A stretch of DNA of 64,000 nucleotides from Cladorrhinum sp. PSN259. Lineage: Eukaryota > Ascomycota > Sordariomycetes > Sordariales > Podosporaceae. This document shows positions 21,487 through 33,111 of the stretch, piece by piece. The stretch covers positions 372,001 to 436,000 of the forward strand of contig MU867060.1 of the NCBI GenBank assembly GCA_033725935.1. The letters run 5' to 3'. Both the position numbers and the translations under genes were made by a program. The notes below the pieces were generated by a model that saw only the letters and a list, made by a program, of their open reading frames with translations, was not told where the DNA came from and did no database searches. Each line of letters opens with the position of its first letter. Position 1 is the first letter of the stretch.

Positions 21487-24400
21487 ATGTCATGTCCCTT
21501 CAACCACGAAGCCGCTGCCCAGGAGCAGCAGCAACAACAGCAACAGCAAGAAGACTTAACACCAAGGTCATCTACGGAACTCATTGAGGGCGAGCCGATT
21601 CCCCAACCACCCGAGAGATGGTTCCTCGGCAACCTGGGCGAACTCGACCCAGTCTTCGCTGTCGGCTCGCTATGGAAGCTCGCTGACGTCTACGGCCCCA
21701 TCTATACCCTCAACCTCGTCAAGAGAAAGATCATCGTCATCTCGAGCTGGGAGCTCATCAACGAAGTCTGCGACGAGAAACGATTCGAGAAAATCGTCAC
21801 TGGCGTCCAGGAAACCATCAGAATCTTCGTCAAGAATGGACTCTTTACATCCTACAACGACGAAGAAGAATGGGGTATCGCACACAGGACCTTGATGCCT
21901 GCGTTTGGGCCTATGCATGTTCGCAAAATGTTCCCTCAGATGATGGATATCATGTCCCAGATGATTCTTAGATGGGATCGGTTTGGCCCAAACCATCGCA
22001 TCTCTTGTCACGATGACTTCACCCGGCTTGCTTTCGATGTGATCGGACTCTGCGCCTTCAACTATCGGTTCAACGCCTTCTATGCTGAGGAGTTGATTCC
22101 CTTTGCAAAACAACTTAGCGAGGTGCTGGTCGAGACTGGAAGACGCACCAACCAGACCACTATCCAAAATGCTCTGACGTTTCTGAGCAAGAAGCACATG
22201 ATGGATAACATACACGAAATGTGGAAACTTTGCGATGACATTGTTGCTGACCGCAGGGCCAACCCAAGACCGGATGTTGATGACATCCTCAATGTCATGC
22301 TCAACGCGAAAGATACTGTCACCGGAAAGGGATTCACCGATGAGAACATTCGATATCAAATGGCGACGTTCTTGGTTGCTGGTCACGACACATCTGCCGG
22401 AACCATGATGTTCCTCTTCTACAACCTCCTTCAACACCCAGAGGCACTGCAAAAGTGCTATGCAGAAGTAGATGCCGTATTGGGCGACAGGCCATTTGTG
22501 ATGGAAGATGTTCCTAAGCTCAAGTATCTCGATGCAGCCATCAAGGAGACACTGCGCTTTCTTGGTCCTATTCCTGTTATCAACAGACACGCCAAGGAGA
22601 CTACAATCATTGGCGGCAAGTACAAGGTTACACCTACCGATTCCATCGTTCTCAATCTTAAGGGCCTCCACCATGACCCTACGGTTTGGGGTGATGATTG
22701 TGATGAGTTCAAGCCTGAAAGATTCCTTGACGGCGGATGGGAGCGTCTTCCTCCTAACTGCTGGAAGCCGTTTGGCAGTGGCGTAAGATCATGCATCGGC
22801 AGATATCTGGCCGAACAGGAGATCATGATTTGCATGGCTATGGTGTTTCAACGGTTTGTCGTCGAAATGGCAGACCCTGAATACAAGCTGAGTGAGTTCT
22901 CAAGCCAATCATTAAGTTGCTAAACAGACTCTAACACACTTCGACAGAGATCAAATCGACGCTGACCATCAAGCCCGATGAGTTCGACATCAAGGTCCGC
23001 AGAAGGCCTGGCAAAGATCATTTGTTCACTTTTGGTGCTGCCGCACCCGCTCCTACCACGGCAGCCACCAATGATATCAAGACCCAAGCTGAACTTGACA
23101 TTGCGAACCTCAAGCCACTTTCTGTCTATTATGGAGGAAATACCGGCACTTGCAAATCTTTTGGAGAGGACATTGAGACTACAGCACCACATCACGGTTT
23201 GGGCGTTCCCCTCAAGGTCCAGAGCCTTGACGATGCGGTCGAAAATCTGCCCAAGGACCGACCTGTCGTCATTATCACAAGTTCCTACGAAGGCCAACCA
23301 GCAGATAACGCTCGCAACTTTGTTGCCTGGCTTGAGACTCGCGCTAGTAATTCTGCCAACAACCAGTTGCTGGCCGGCGTGAGATACAGTGTTTTTGGAG
23401 TGGGTAATAAAGACTGGGCAGCTACCTTCCACCGTATCCCCAGGTTGATCGATAATCTTATGGAAAAGCTGGGTGCCACCCGACTCTACTCTGCCGGATA
23501 CGTTGATGTCAGCCAAGATATCGTTGGTCCATTTGAGGACTGGAAGCTAGGCCTCTTCCCTAAGCTTCGTGAAGCATCTGGGGTTACAACAGCGGTTAAG
23601 ACTGGCGAGATAAAGGTAGAGATTTCACAACCAGAAACACCATCCAAGCTCGCAGGTGAAGAGGTATCTGAGGGGACAGTGCTGTCCAACACGGTGATCG
23701 CACAGAAGGGTGTAGGCCCTGAGAAGAGACAGATCGACGTCGTGCTCCCCCCTGGTGTTGAATATCGCAGTGGGGACTACCTGGTTATACAGCCATTCAA
23801 CCCGCGAGACTCTGTTCTCCGAGTACTCAACCGCTTTGGCTTGCACCCAGACGATCTAGTGACAGTTTCAGGGACTAGCAAGGAGCATCTAAAGGTACGT
23901 CCGCTTGCAGATCACAGAATACGGCCACAAAACTAACGCTCAGCAGTCCTACACGGGCGGTCCCATTTCTGTGTTTGACCTGCTTAGCACCCGCGTAGAA
24001 TTGGCGAACCCAGTCTCTCAGCGTCAAATTAACACCCTCGCAGCTCTCTCCTCTGGAACAGATGTCGAACGCCTCGAAGCTCTCGCAACCGATGAGCTTT
24101 ACGCCAAGGAGGTTCTGCTCAAGCGCTTCTCAATTCTAGACCTTCTCGAGGACTTCCCGTCTTGCTCACTTCCCTTCGGTGCCTATCTAGACATGCTTCC
24201 CCCCCTGTCTCCTCGCCAGTACTCAATCTCGTCATCCCCGCTCGCCCAGGAACAAACCAATGCCAACAGCATCATAGCAACTCTTACCTACGACGTTCAC
24301 GAATCTCCCTCGCTTTCTCACCCAACTACATCCACATTCCGCGGCGTGGCCTCTTCCCATCTGTCCAGTCTCATCCCTGGCTCTAAGCTCCGATGCTTCG

Positions 24401-24915
24401 TTCGTAAAACTCACGCTCCTTTCCACCTGCCGGCCGACCCTAAAACACCCGTCATCATGGTTGCTGCAGGCACAGGAATTGCACCCATGCGCGCGTTTTT
24501 GCAGGAGCGTGCCGCCATCTCGCATGCCAGAGGCAAGGACTCTCTGGGTCCTGCGGTGTTCTACTATGGCTGCAGGGACTTTGAACAGGACTACCTGTAC
24601 AAGGATCAACTGGCAGAGTGGGAGAAAGAAGGTGTGGTGAAGGTCCGCGCTGCGTTCTCGAAGAATCCGGAGGCGAGCGGACACAAGGGACATGTGGACG
24701 AGCTGATTTGGGAAGATAGGGAGGAGCTTAAGGAGCTTTTCAAGGCTGGGGCTAGAATTTTGGTGTGCGGAAGCGCGGCAAGACTTGGCAAGAGCACTGC
24801 CGAGGTCTGTGTGAAGATTTACGAGGAGGAGCATCCGGAGTTGGGAAAGGAAGGAGCCGAAAAGTGGTTGACGAAGATGAAGGAGGATAGATATGTCAGT
24901 GACATCTTTGGTTAG
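21487..24915 (+). CDS. Self-sufficient cytochrome P450/NADPH-P450 reductase (CYP505, P450foxy type)
   Basis: Fusion of a heme P450 with a CPR-type diflavin reductase, typically a cytosolic or peripheral subterminal fatty-acid hydroxylase. Exons 21487-22891, 22948-23894 and 23947-24915 give 1106 residues. The P450 domain shows AGHDTS (about 298-303), ETLR (354-357) and the heme loop FGSGVRSCIGR with axial Cys436. A linker leads to the FMN domain, where YYGGNTGTCKSF begins near residue 525, then ITSSYEGQPADNA. The FAD/NADPH part carries PRQYSISSSP, AAGTGIAPMRAF, YYGCRD, and ends DRYVSDIFG. Length matches the family (about 1050-1120). An eight-Gln run lies near residues 14-24. Intron 2 ends in tandem CAGCAG, allowing one extra Gln. 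No N-terminal membrane anchor, as expected. Confidence 0.96.
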
Positions 24916-26905
24916 CGTGAGCTGTTGGATGGGCATGCTCGTTTCTTTGGTTATCTTGGTGTCTCTGGCAGCATTTGAAGTTTGATGATTTTTCCTACTT
25001 GTTTTATTAAATCATGCTATCACAACGGTCCGGCCTTTTGGAGACACAGTCTGTCATTACTTGTTATATAGATGTTTGCAATCCTTTAGTTCTCATGAAG
25101 TTGCCTTACTCAGTCCTATTAGCCGCTTTCTGTTGGTTCCCGTTGCCGTCAGCGCCCTAGAAACCGTTGAGGCCAGTTGAATTGCTGCCGTCTTTTTAGT
25201 CTCGTGATAGCTCGCCATTACCAGATTCAACCCGTATGGTTGACTTGTCGATTGTCACAGACTAGACCTGACAGTTGAGAAGTCTGACACGGATTTGGTT
25301 ACCTGTCAATGCCCTTTGACTCGTGAGTAGCAGTAGTCTCGATAGCGTTCAATCATATCTCAAAACGGACTGTCAGACCACCGGCATTTCATCTGTTTTT
25401 GACAGCCACACTAAATCTATGACACCGTTCCCGCCGTTCCCGCACCCATTGAAGCATGAAAGACGAAGTTTAAGTCAAGACAGTCCGTTCATCTTGGCTA
25501 TTTCCAATTCCACAAAATCGGAACCGCCGCTCTCGCTAATTGAAACACACAGAAACATAAACCAAAATCACGGGAGGATGACAAGTCGCCCGGCTGTTCG
25601 GTCATACAACAAGATGAATCTTTGTTCGGTGGAGCGATCCGTGCAGCAGCTTTACTTCAAGGTGTTGGGATTCATTTATTTTCTTTTTTTCACCACAAGA
25701 CAGATGATGTTCGTGATATGTATTGCAGATGCTGTGAGACATAATTTCGAGTTTCTTTTTTTTCTTTCTTTTTTTCTTCTTCTTTTTTCCCTTTTTTCCC
25801 TCCTTTGTCTTTTCTGCGAACTCCGACGCGCAAAAACAATGATAGGCCTCTCCGGGTTGCGGACCGCGCGTTTACATACCTTGTCTCTCCATTTTGTTGT
25901 TGATGTCTCACTTGAACCTTGACGATTGGGGTTAGGTGCAAGTGGCTTTCGGATGTTTGCCGCCACCATTTTTTGGCGAAAGACAAGACCCCTTCACGGA
26001 GAACAGATCAGAGAGAAAAAAAAAGTGAGACAGAGATGCAGTCCTGTTCCAAGACTTGCAGTTATGTTGTGTGTTGTGGTAATTCCCCGGCTTTTGTCCG
26101 TATCCCGTAAGTACATAACTTGAGTTCTGTCTGGGCCTAGAGAACTTGAAGAGACGGCGGTGAGTTGTTGATGCACCAATTTTTCCTGTTGGCGCCAAAG
26201 TAGAGGGCAGAAACCGGACAGACTAATGCAGGAGCTTCCCGTATTTAGCTTGAAAATTGGTAATGTGGGTGGGTGTGGTTCTTTGTTGACCATTCCCTGA
26301 CCGACGGTGTGTAAAACAAAACTACATATACATCATGTATGTGATGTCGGAAAGCAGCCGCCGATCAACGTTTTGGTAAAGGCGCCGGTGTGTTTGGTGG
26401 TGAGACTTTTTTGTTCCATAATGGTTCTATACGTTTTGCCGGACCTGCCCCTTTTCTAGCCGCCCCTTTAAAAATGACGGACTCACACTACGGAGTAAAC
26501 AAGTCCCTTCTCACACAATCTTAGATGTTGGTATGTAGTATAGGTACCTGGTACGCATGCTATCTGCAGGTGACAAAATGTGACTTTTCACCAAGAAAAC
26601 GTGCAATGGCGCCTGAACCGAGTGGCGTTTCGCCAGCTCATCGTGCTTCTCAGTGGCATATGGGCTGAGCAAGACGACACTACCTATTCCCAAATTCACT
26701 GGACTGTGACTCCAGGTCGCATTCTGTGGCGCCGTGATATGGCTGCACACCCCGCACCCATTTTGTATAAGTAATGCTACAGAGGTAGAAACCGCGTCGC
26801 GCGTTTAATTACCTTGTCAGCCTCCTTCGGGAAGAACAACGTGGTTTCCGTTTCCGATCCGAGCCCGTGTGTCCGTGTCGTTGGGATTTGGTGTGTGTCA
26901 CTCTC

Positions 26906-26922
26906 TGTGTGTGTGTGTGTGT
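26906..26922 (+). repeat. (TG)n microsatellite
   Basis: Uninterrupted TG dinucleotides, about eight units, in the gene-poor region upstream of the DUF1765-like gene. Confidence 0.85.
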
Positions 26923-27153
26923 TTTGTTTGATCTGCGCGTGGACCTTTATTTCGTCTGTTAATCCTCATTTTGCGCGACCACTTTGCGTCATCCCGTCCA
27001 GGCACCGAAGCTGGAATCCCACCTCAGGGTTGCATCCCGATAAATTGTTCGATGGTAGCATGGGAATAACAAAACAGCGAATTCCAAGAGGCCATCATCT
27101 TGAATTTGTCTTTTGAACTGCTCAGCTTCCTCTCTTCTTTTCTTCTTTTGAAC

Positions 27154-27166
27154 GGGGGGGGGGGGG
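27154..27166 (+). repeat. G13 homopolymer
   Basis: Thirteen consecutive G in non-coding DNA. Length may be affected by sequencing error. Confidence 0.85.
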
Positions 27167-28750
27167 TGCAGGATTGGCGAAGATTGACGAAAATGGTCCC
27201 CGAAGCGCGCGTGGTGCGCATAATTGGGGCTTGTCGATTTTGGCTTAGTCCTGGGGGTCCTGGGATGAGGTTTTTGATTTTCCAGTGGAGTGCACAGCAG
27301 TTTCGACCTGGCACAGCTGAACAGTGAACACCTGCATGCATTTTTATGACTTGGCGCACAACGTAATACGGTAATAGAGGCCATATGCTTCTTAAAAATA
27401 ACCTTTTCGGTCTGTCAGAAGCGAGGTCGAATCGAGGGCATGGACTGGATGCAACGCTCCCATGAGCCCGTGACTACTGAAGACTTGTGTGAAAACATTC
27501 TCTCTCAGCGAATGATGAATTGGCTGAATCTCTTTTCTGCAACGGATCGGTCGCCAGCCTCCTTGGCGCATCCCCCAAACCGCTTTGTCAGGACACCCCT
27601 CACTGCCGGGAGCACAGAACAGAACAAAACAGTGAGGGGAAGCCCGTAATCCGCCCGGAGCCTCCTCGGTGTGGCCGCAAACTGAAATCGTCCCATCTCG
27701 ACAGGACTCAAGCCGCCTGTTCGTCATCTCGAGTTGGAATCTGAGCGTTTCCTCGTTTTTCTCGTTTTTCTTCATCGGACGTCCACGTCCACTTGGACTC
27801 CGAGGCCTAGTGGAGCATGGAGGGATCCAGCACAGCGGTATTCCGGCCTTAGGAGGTCCCGTCCTTAAGTTCCAAGTTCAGCCTTGATTTCCAAATCGCC
27901 GCATGCGTGCACGCCTTTTTTTCACTTTTTTTTCTAATATCACACCCAAACCCTGGCTGGAAATAAGCACTTCCCCATCTTGGATCGTCGACGTCAATCG
28001 GCTGCATGGCCGCGAGGGATGGTTCCTAGCCTGGGCTTCCCGCACTGGCCGTTTGCTCGTCCAAATTTGCATCACTCTCCTGTCAAACTGCCAAGTACAA
28101 AAGCGCGATTGACGGAACTGGCACAATCTCCACTGGCCCGTGGAGGTTCGTGGAGTCGCGAGTCAAGCTGAGCCCGGCCTGTCGCTTGTTCTGCTTGTCC
28201 TTCCCTCGTCGGTCTCCTTATCCCCATGTCGTCCCCCCCATGTCCCCCTTGCAAGTTGTCTGCCGCGTTCCCGCTGTTATGTTGACTGCTCTCATCGATA
28301 TTAATAAATCCTGCCCGCCCTGCTCTGCGCTCCCAAAGGGCCTGTCCCCCCTTTCAGCCTGTTGAATTTCTGCTTCCCCACGGACGGATTGTTGCACTGC
28401 ATCTCTCCAGTCCCTGCTTTTCTGTTGCATCAGAATTGAAATCGCGTCCAACTACCGACCTCCCCTCTCCAGCACACCCAATACCAAGATCACGAAAACC
28501 AAACATCGCAGCACATCCGTCGTCATTGTCAGAAAATATGTTTTGAGGAGGTGGATGAATCGAGGCAGCAGAGTCGCAGTCCAGGGCATTCCAGAAACCA
28601 CCCCCTGTCCTCTCTCTAGGGCTACCAAAGGTGCTGCAACAGCTGCTGTCCGCAGTGTGCTGCTGTGTCCAACGCATAGCTGCTGGAGCTGACGAACCAC
28701 TGCGTACCACAAAGCTGGAATTGCTTGGGCGGATTCCGGTTTTTTCTGCC

Positions 28751-28762
28751 ATGCAAGAATGA
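28751..28762 (+). promoter_or_regulatory. Four-codon uORF whose stop overlaps the main start
   Basis: ATG CAA GAA TGA: the stop TGA overlaps the ATG of the DUF1765-like gene (ATGA). If in the mRNA, it would force ribosomes to terminate exactly at the main start, so expression would depend on leaky scanning or re-initiation. Confidence 0.5.
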
Positions 28763-31700
28763 GTGGCCCGACACTGACGATGACGGCCCCGGCTGTCAAT
28801 CCAAGCACGCCATTGGCCTTTCACCGCTCTCAGTCGCAGTCAACACCCCATCTGATGCCTGCTCCGGCAGCCACCCCGCCAGCTAGACACAATGATACCC
28901 CCGTCCCGCTTCAGCGAGCCAACACCGACAAGGCTCTGCCAAAACTCCCGGTCCAAACACCCCAGGACGCCCAGATTTCTTCCAACTTTGAGATTCCGGC
29001 TTTTGAGTTCTCGAGCACACCGACCTTTGGCTTTTCTCTCGAGATTGAGAGATCACTCAACTTCGCGACCAAAATCGAGCCGCCATCTCTCCCACAACCA
29101 GCACCACCAGTCCGGGCGGAACCCGCCGAGAAGATCGTCGAGAAAAAGGTACCTGTATCCATCACACCACCCAGAGCTGCCTCGGTCGAAATCGACAGGA
29201 TTCAATTCGCAGCCAAACCCACTGTTTCCCAGGTGGAGAGGCAGCACGCACGGAACAGGAGTAAATCAATGATTGACCCGCCAATTTCGTGGCTTCCGAG
29301 CTCAAAATCGACGCCCAACGTCCCAGAGGAACTCCCAACCGGTTTGGCCAAGAACAATGTAGTTGTCTCAACCGCAGAATCTCGGGAGGGAACAACGCCG
29401 GACAGGTCGAAGACAATTGAGTCTTTTGCAGGCTTTGCGAAGCGGTCGTGGATATCAAAATCAAGGTCGGCCTCACCACCTGTCATCCCAGAAAGCCGAC
29501 GAGGTCTGAGGACTCGCGAAACTTCCGTAGAGAGGCAAGCACCGGCCCCGGCCCCAGCCAAGGCAGCAAAATCGGTCCCGAAGACGCGAGCCACTACCAA
29601 TGATACACCCCTCACCACAACCACCGAGAGCACCAGCAGCACGAGCCGTGTGCTTGGTCGGGCGAGTGCATATTTGTCAAGGATAAAGCAAAAGCCGCAG
29701 GGCGTGTTTGGTTGGACCTCTTCGCCGCTTTCTCTTTCGACATCATCTTCCGTCAAAAGCTCCCAATCAAGTAGTGAATCGGGGAACAGCAGCCCCTTGA
29801 CAGCTTCGCCGGTTCTTCCGCCTACGACTCCAAAGACCAGTACCGACACCATAATCACCAGCCCCACCACTCCAACACCCGCCAGGCCTTTTCCTCCCGG
29901 ACATAATGCAGCTCTACTCATAAACGCCAATTCAGTTCCGTCCCGAAGTTCCTCAAACCGATCCTCGTCAATTCAGTCAGATACCGATAACACCACGGCC
30001 AGCACCGCTTCCGAGAACACCTCCCGGTCCACAGCCAACACCAGCATCACGATGCCTCACCCAACGTCTCGCGATCCACTTTGGGCGACCTTTCGAACTG
30101 TCGACCTCGAGTTTGCAAATTTCGCTGCGAAGCCCTCAACGGCAGCACGGATGACCGTTGTGCGGTCGATTCTCGCCCCATTTTTACGCAGTACCGCTCA
30201 CCATCCCTCGAACTCAAGCAGGGCCGTTTTAAGCTCGGAGGATTTAGATCGAAGGGCCACGATTCTAAACAAGTGGTGGAATGGGCTCCTCTCCATGCTG
30301 GATGCTGGAAATTCTCGGCTGCTTGCTGGAGGATACGGGCTTGCCCCAGGCATTGCTGCACTGGGCGTTCAATTCCCGGTTTTGCAGCCAGTTGCGGGTG
30401 TGGATAGACCCACACTCCTCGAGGTTACAACCATGATCATGATGCGCCCGGAGTGGAGGGCTTGTACAAGCCATTTTCAGCCACTTGCCGACCGGTCTCC
30501 CGAGGAAAGGGTTAGAGCGAGATCTGCGACTGTTTCAACTGTAGGAAGCGATTCCGATTGCCTGGTTTCTGAGTCGGCAGAGCATAACGTCCGGACCATG
30601 TTTGTCAACAATCTCACAACACAGATGGCTCTGGTGGTGGAAAAGATGTCACTACGCCACGCGCCTCTGAGCTTGGTAAATTGGTGCGGCAAGGCATGCG
30701 CATATGCCTTTTTCTTCGTTCCAGGCATTGCTGATGTGCTGGTGCGCCTGTGGGGCCTGCATGCGGATCTGCTGCGCAGGGTTTCGGACGAATTTGGGTT
30801 GCCACGAAGAAGCAAAGGGGAAAGTGAAGACATCGTGGCGCTTTACCCACCGCATTTGCACAAGCTTGGATGGTCGTCTGTTAAGACCTTGGCTGACAAG
30901 CTCCGGCTCGCGGCAAAACTTCCATTGATGCCTGCAAAAATTCCATGGCATGGACCTTGGGTATCAAGATGGAGGGGCGGTGATACAGACTTGTTTTTCA
31001 TCTTTTGCAAATACTTTTATATTCTTTCCGACGAGTTCGTTCCTGAGGGTCTTCCTCTGGTTGAAAAGGCGCGGTCCCCCGCGTTTGTTTTGGTCCACGC
31101 CCAGTTGTTGTCGATTTTGGACAGTACAGTTCACCGCCAGGCCTCGCTCGACGCGGTTATGGGTCCCCCACTGTCGGATGGTTTGCATGGTGCCGATGCT
31201 TCCTTGGCTGGGCTCCCGGTTCCTAGTAATCTGCTTAGAGGGATGGACGAAAACCGGCTTATCGTCTTGCTGAAGGATGTTCTTTCGGAAGACTCGTTTG
31301 GCGTTTCTTGGGAAACCAAGCATACATTTGCTGAGGCTTTTGGGGCTATCTCAAAGGCGGCGGCGAAAAGGACGCCCCGTTTCGAGCATGCCGGCTGTTT
31401 TATGCTGTGCGATTTTCTCGAAGAGGCGTTGGTGCTTCTGGATGCATTCCAGAACATGGCCAATAACACCAGTGCCGTGTCTCCTACAGAGGAATCGGCC
31501 CCGTTTCACTTTTGGAGCCCTTCTGCTCCCGTTAGCTACATTGATTGGCCATTCTGGCTCCAAATTGGCAAAATGATCGCAGACTCGAACAACACAATGT
31601 CTGAGATCCGCATCCTATCCTTTATTTACTCGGTGTGGGACGCCCTTACCGCGGACCCGGCTCGCAAGGAAGCATTGTGTTTGGAATGGTTGTTGACGGA

Positions 31701-33111
31701 GGAGTTTTTCGCCAAATTCTTCAACCATTGGTGCCCAATGGTCCGCGCCTATTATATGCGTTTGCTCTGCTGGCGGGTCTGCAGAGATGCCGGAAGCGCC
31801 AGCGAGGTCAACTACAAAATCTTCCAAACGGTATCCCAACGTCTCAAGACAGCCTGGGCACACTATTTATGGCTAAAGCAAGACGCCGAGATCAAGGGGA
31901 AGATGTACCCATCCACCGCACCTTGCCATCCTACCCCAGGAAAGCGTTTCTTGATCATAAGAACCGAAGTCCACCCACCTCAGCCTGGCACTATGCAAGC
32001 AGGATTCGACTCCTTTTCGAGCGCATTCTCGACGTTAGATCCCCTGATTGTGCATGCAGGCAATTCTTCGACCACGATTGAATACAACGCTGATAGCTCC
32101 GCAAAAGACGACGGCAATATGTCTTCCTTCAAGAGGAGGTTGTCTATCCTGGGCAGGGTCCTTCCTTTTTCAGGCTCCCCATTGGCAACTCCCCCGATGG
32201 AACCGCAGCGCACTTGGGAAGAGGAGCTGGAGCTTGCTCGTCGTGAAACGGCTGCCGCTCGGCTCGGCCGCCCAGGACCTCTACCTCCGCTCAAGCAACA
32301 GAGACCGTCGTTTTCCGCCGCCCCGTCTTCGGATTCGATCTCATCAACAGGTTCCGCACCGATTTATGACTCCGTGACATTCGTCTTCCGCTTCGCTCTG
32401 ACTTGGCAGACCGGTCCAGGTGGCCAACCGATGCCGATAGGCCCTTCGCGAGACAGAATTCTTACCCGCCCTCGTCTCCCGGCGCCTGCCCAAGCTAGGG
32501 TGAGCGCGCGATCGCTAGCGCAGAGCAACGTTGGAAACAACATTTTCAGAAGTGAGAGCCCGCCCCCGATTGCGCCGGGGCTCCCTCCTGAGACAAGGAG
32601 GGTCAGCGGCGCCCTGCAAACGGGCTTAATCAGCGAGGCAAGGAACGCTCGACCCCTTTCTGCTTACGATGATAGACCCGTGTCGCGCAAGTCGGAAGAC
32701 AAGCGGCTGTCTTTATCCGTTAGGGTTAACGTTACACCACTTCGCCTGGTCGATGGTATTGATGGCGAGGATTCCTTCCGTTTGCCGAGCTACGATGGGT
32801 ACGAGTCTGACCACTCTCAACGTTCTCAGCGTTCGTACCGCTCGCAACGCTCGCAACGTTCACAACATTCTTTCAGTGGATCAGTCATCCACTCGCCAGC
32901 ACCAGCCCCAGCCATTCGCGCCGAACGGCCGACTGGTGTGTATGCTTCCGGGGCTGTTTATTGTGGACGAGCGCTTGCCGAGTGGAGTATCATTGTCAGT
33001 GAATGCAACAGTTTCGTCGACCGCCGTAGGGACGAGGGTGTGCTCGGACTGAGCGATGTTGAAGTTCCTATTCTCAGTGTTGACGGACTGGGCATGCGGC
33101 AGCGAGGATAA
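28759..33111 (+). CDS. Large DUF1765-like fungal protein
   Basis: Uninterrupted 1450-residue frame. Function unknown. Residues 1-430 are Ser/Pro/Thr-rich and likely disordered, with KALPKLP and many SP sites. From about 430 a mostly helical, folded region runs to about 1080, with HWCPMVRAYYMRLLCWRVCR near residue 990-1010; this motif and the overall architecture fit the fungal DUF1765 family as I remember it. The C-terminal 350 residues are again low-complexity, including an S-Q-R/S-Y-R run (about 1353-1372). No signal peptide or confident membrane segment. Such proteins are single-copy in filamentous fungi; some are linked to growth at the cell cortex, but no role can be read from this sequence. 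The start is the first in-frame ATG after the CT-rich leader. Confidence 0.75.
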   Translation: MSGPTLTMTAPAVNPSTPLAFHRSQSQSTPHLMPAPAATPPARHNDTPVPLQRANTDKALPKLPVQTPQDAQISSNFEIPAFEFSSTPTFGFSLEIERSLNFATKIEPPSLPQPAPPVRAEPAEKIVEKKVPVSITPPRAASVEIDRIQFAAKPTVSQVERQHARNRSKSMIDPPISWLPSSKSTPNVPEELPTGLAKNNVVVSTAESREGTTPDRSKTIESFAGFAKRSWISKSRSASPPVIPESRRGLRTRETSVERQAPAPAPAKAAKSVPKTRATTNDTPLTTTTESTSSTSRVLGRASAYLSRIKQKPQGVFGWTSSPLSLSTSSSVKSSQSSSESGNSSPLTASPVLPPTTPKTSTDTIITSPTTPTPARPFPPGHNAALLINANSVPSRSSSNRSSSIQSDTDNTTASTASENTSRSTANTSITMPHPTSRDPLWATFRTVDLEFANFAAKPSTAARMTVVRSILAPFLRSTAHHPSNSSRAVLSSEDLDRRATILNKWWNGLLSMLDAGNSRLLAGGYGLAPGIAALGVQFPVLQPVAGVDRPTLLEVTTMIMMRPEWRACTSHFQPLADRSPEERVRARSATVSTVGSDSDCLVSESAEHNVRTMFVNNLTTQMALVVEKMSLRHAPLSLVNWCGKACAYAFFFVPGIADVLVRLWGLHADLLRRVSDEFGLPRRSKGESEDIVALYPPHLHKLGWSSVKTLADKLRLAAKLPLMPAKIPWHGPWVSRWRGGDTDLFFIFCKYFYILSDEFVPEGLPLVEKARSPAFVLVHAQLLSILDSTVHRQASLDAVMGPPLSDGLHGADASLAGLPVPSNLLRGMDENRLIVLLKDVLSEDSFGVSWETKHTFAEAFGAISKAAAKRTPRFEHAGCFMLCDFLEEALVLLDAFQNMANNTSAVSPTEESAPFHFWSPSAPVSYIDWPFWLQIGKMIADSNNTMSEIRILSFIYSVWDALTADPARKEALCLEWLLTEEFFAKFFNHWCPMVRAYYMRLLCWRVCRDAGSASEVNYKIFQTVSQRLKTAWAHYLWLKQDAEIKGKMYPSTAPCHPTPGKRFLIIRTEVHPPQPGTMQAGFDSFSSAFSTLDPLIVHAGNSSTTIEYNADSSAKDDGNMSSFKRRLSILGRVLPFSGSPLATPPMEPQRTWEEELELARRETAAARLGRPGPLPPLKQQRPSFSAAPSSDSISSTGSAPIYDSVTFVFRFALTWQTGPGGQPMPIGPSRDRILTRPRLPAPAQARVSARSLAQSNVGNNIFRSESPPPIAPGLPPETRRVSGALQTGLISEARNARPLSAYDDRPVSRKSEDKRLSLSVRVNVTPLRLVDGIDGEDSFRLPSYDGYESDHSQRSQRSYRSQRSQRSQHSFSGSVIHSPAPAPAIRAERPTGVYASGAVYCGRALAEWSIIVSECNSFVDRRRDEGVLGLSDVEVPILSVDGLGMRQRG

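Larger units (their letters stand above)
24916..28758. other. Large gene-poor region upstream of the DUF1765-like gene
   Basis: 3.8 kb without a supportable gene. It contains T- and C/T-rich simple sequence (about 25745-25805), a (TG)n run at 26906-26922 and a pure G run at 27154-27166. From about 27900 it becomes C-rich and probably represents promoter and long leader of the next gene. Several TGTCAG/CTGACA repeats cluster at 25250-25390. Open frames here either start at non-ATG codons or translate simple sequence. Confidence 0.45.

Noticed and set aside
21670..22674. 334-codon minus-strand frame
   Set aside because: Antisense shadow of the P450 domain of CYP505.
25323..25922. 199-codon plus-strand frame with Phe/Leu-rich 'membrane' part
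   Set aside because: It starts at a non-ATG codon and the hydrophobic part is the translation of T/C simple sequence.
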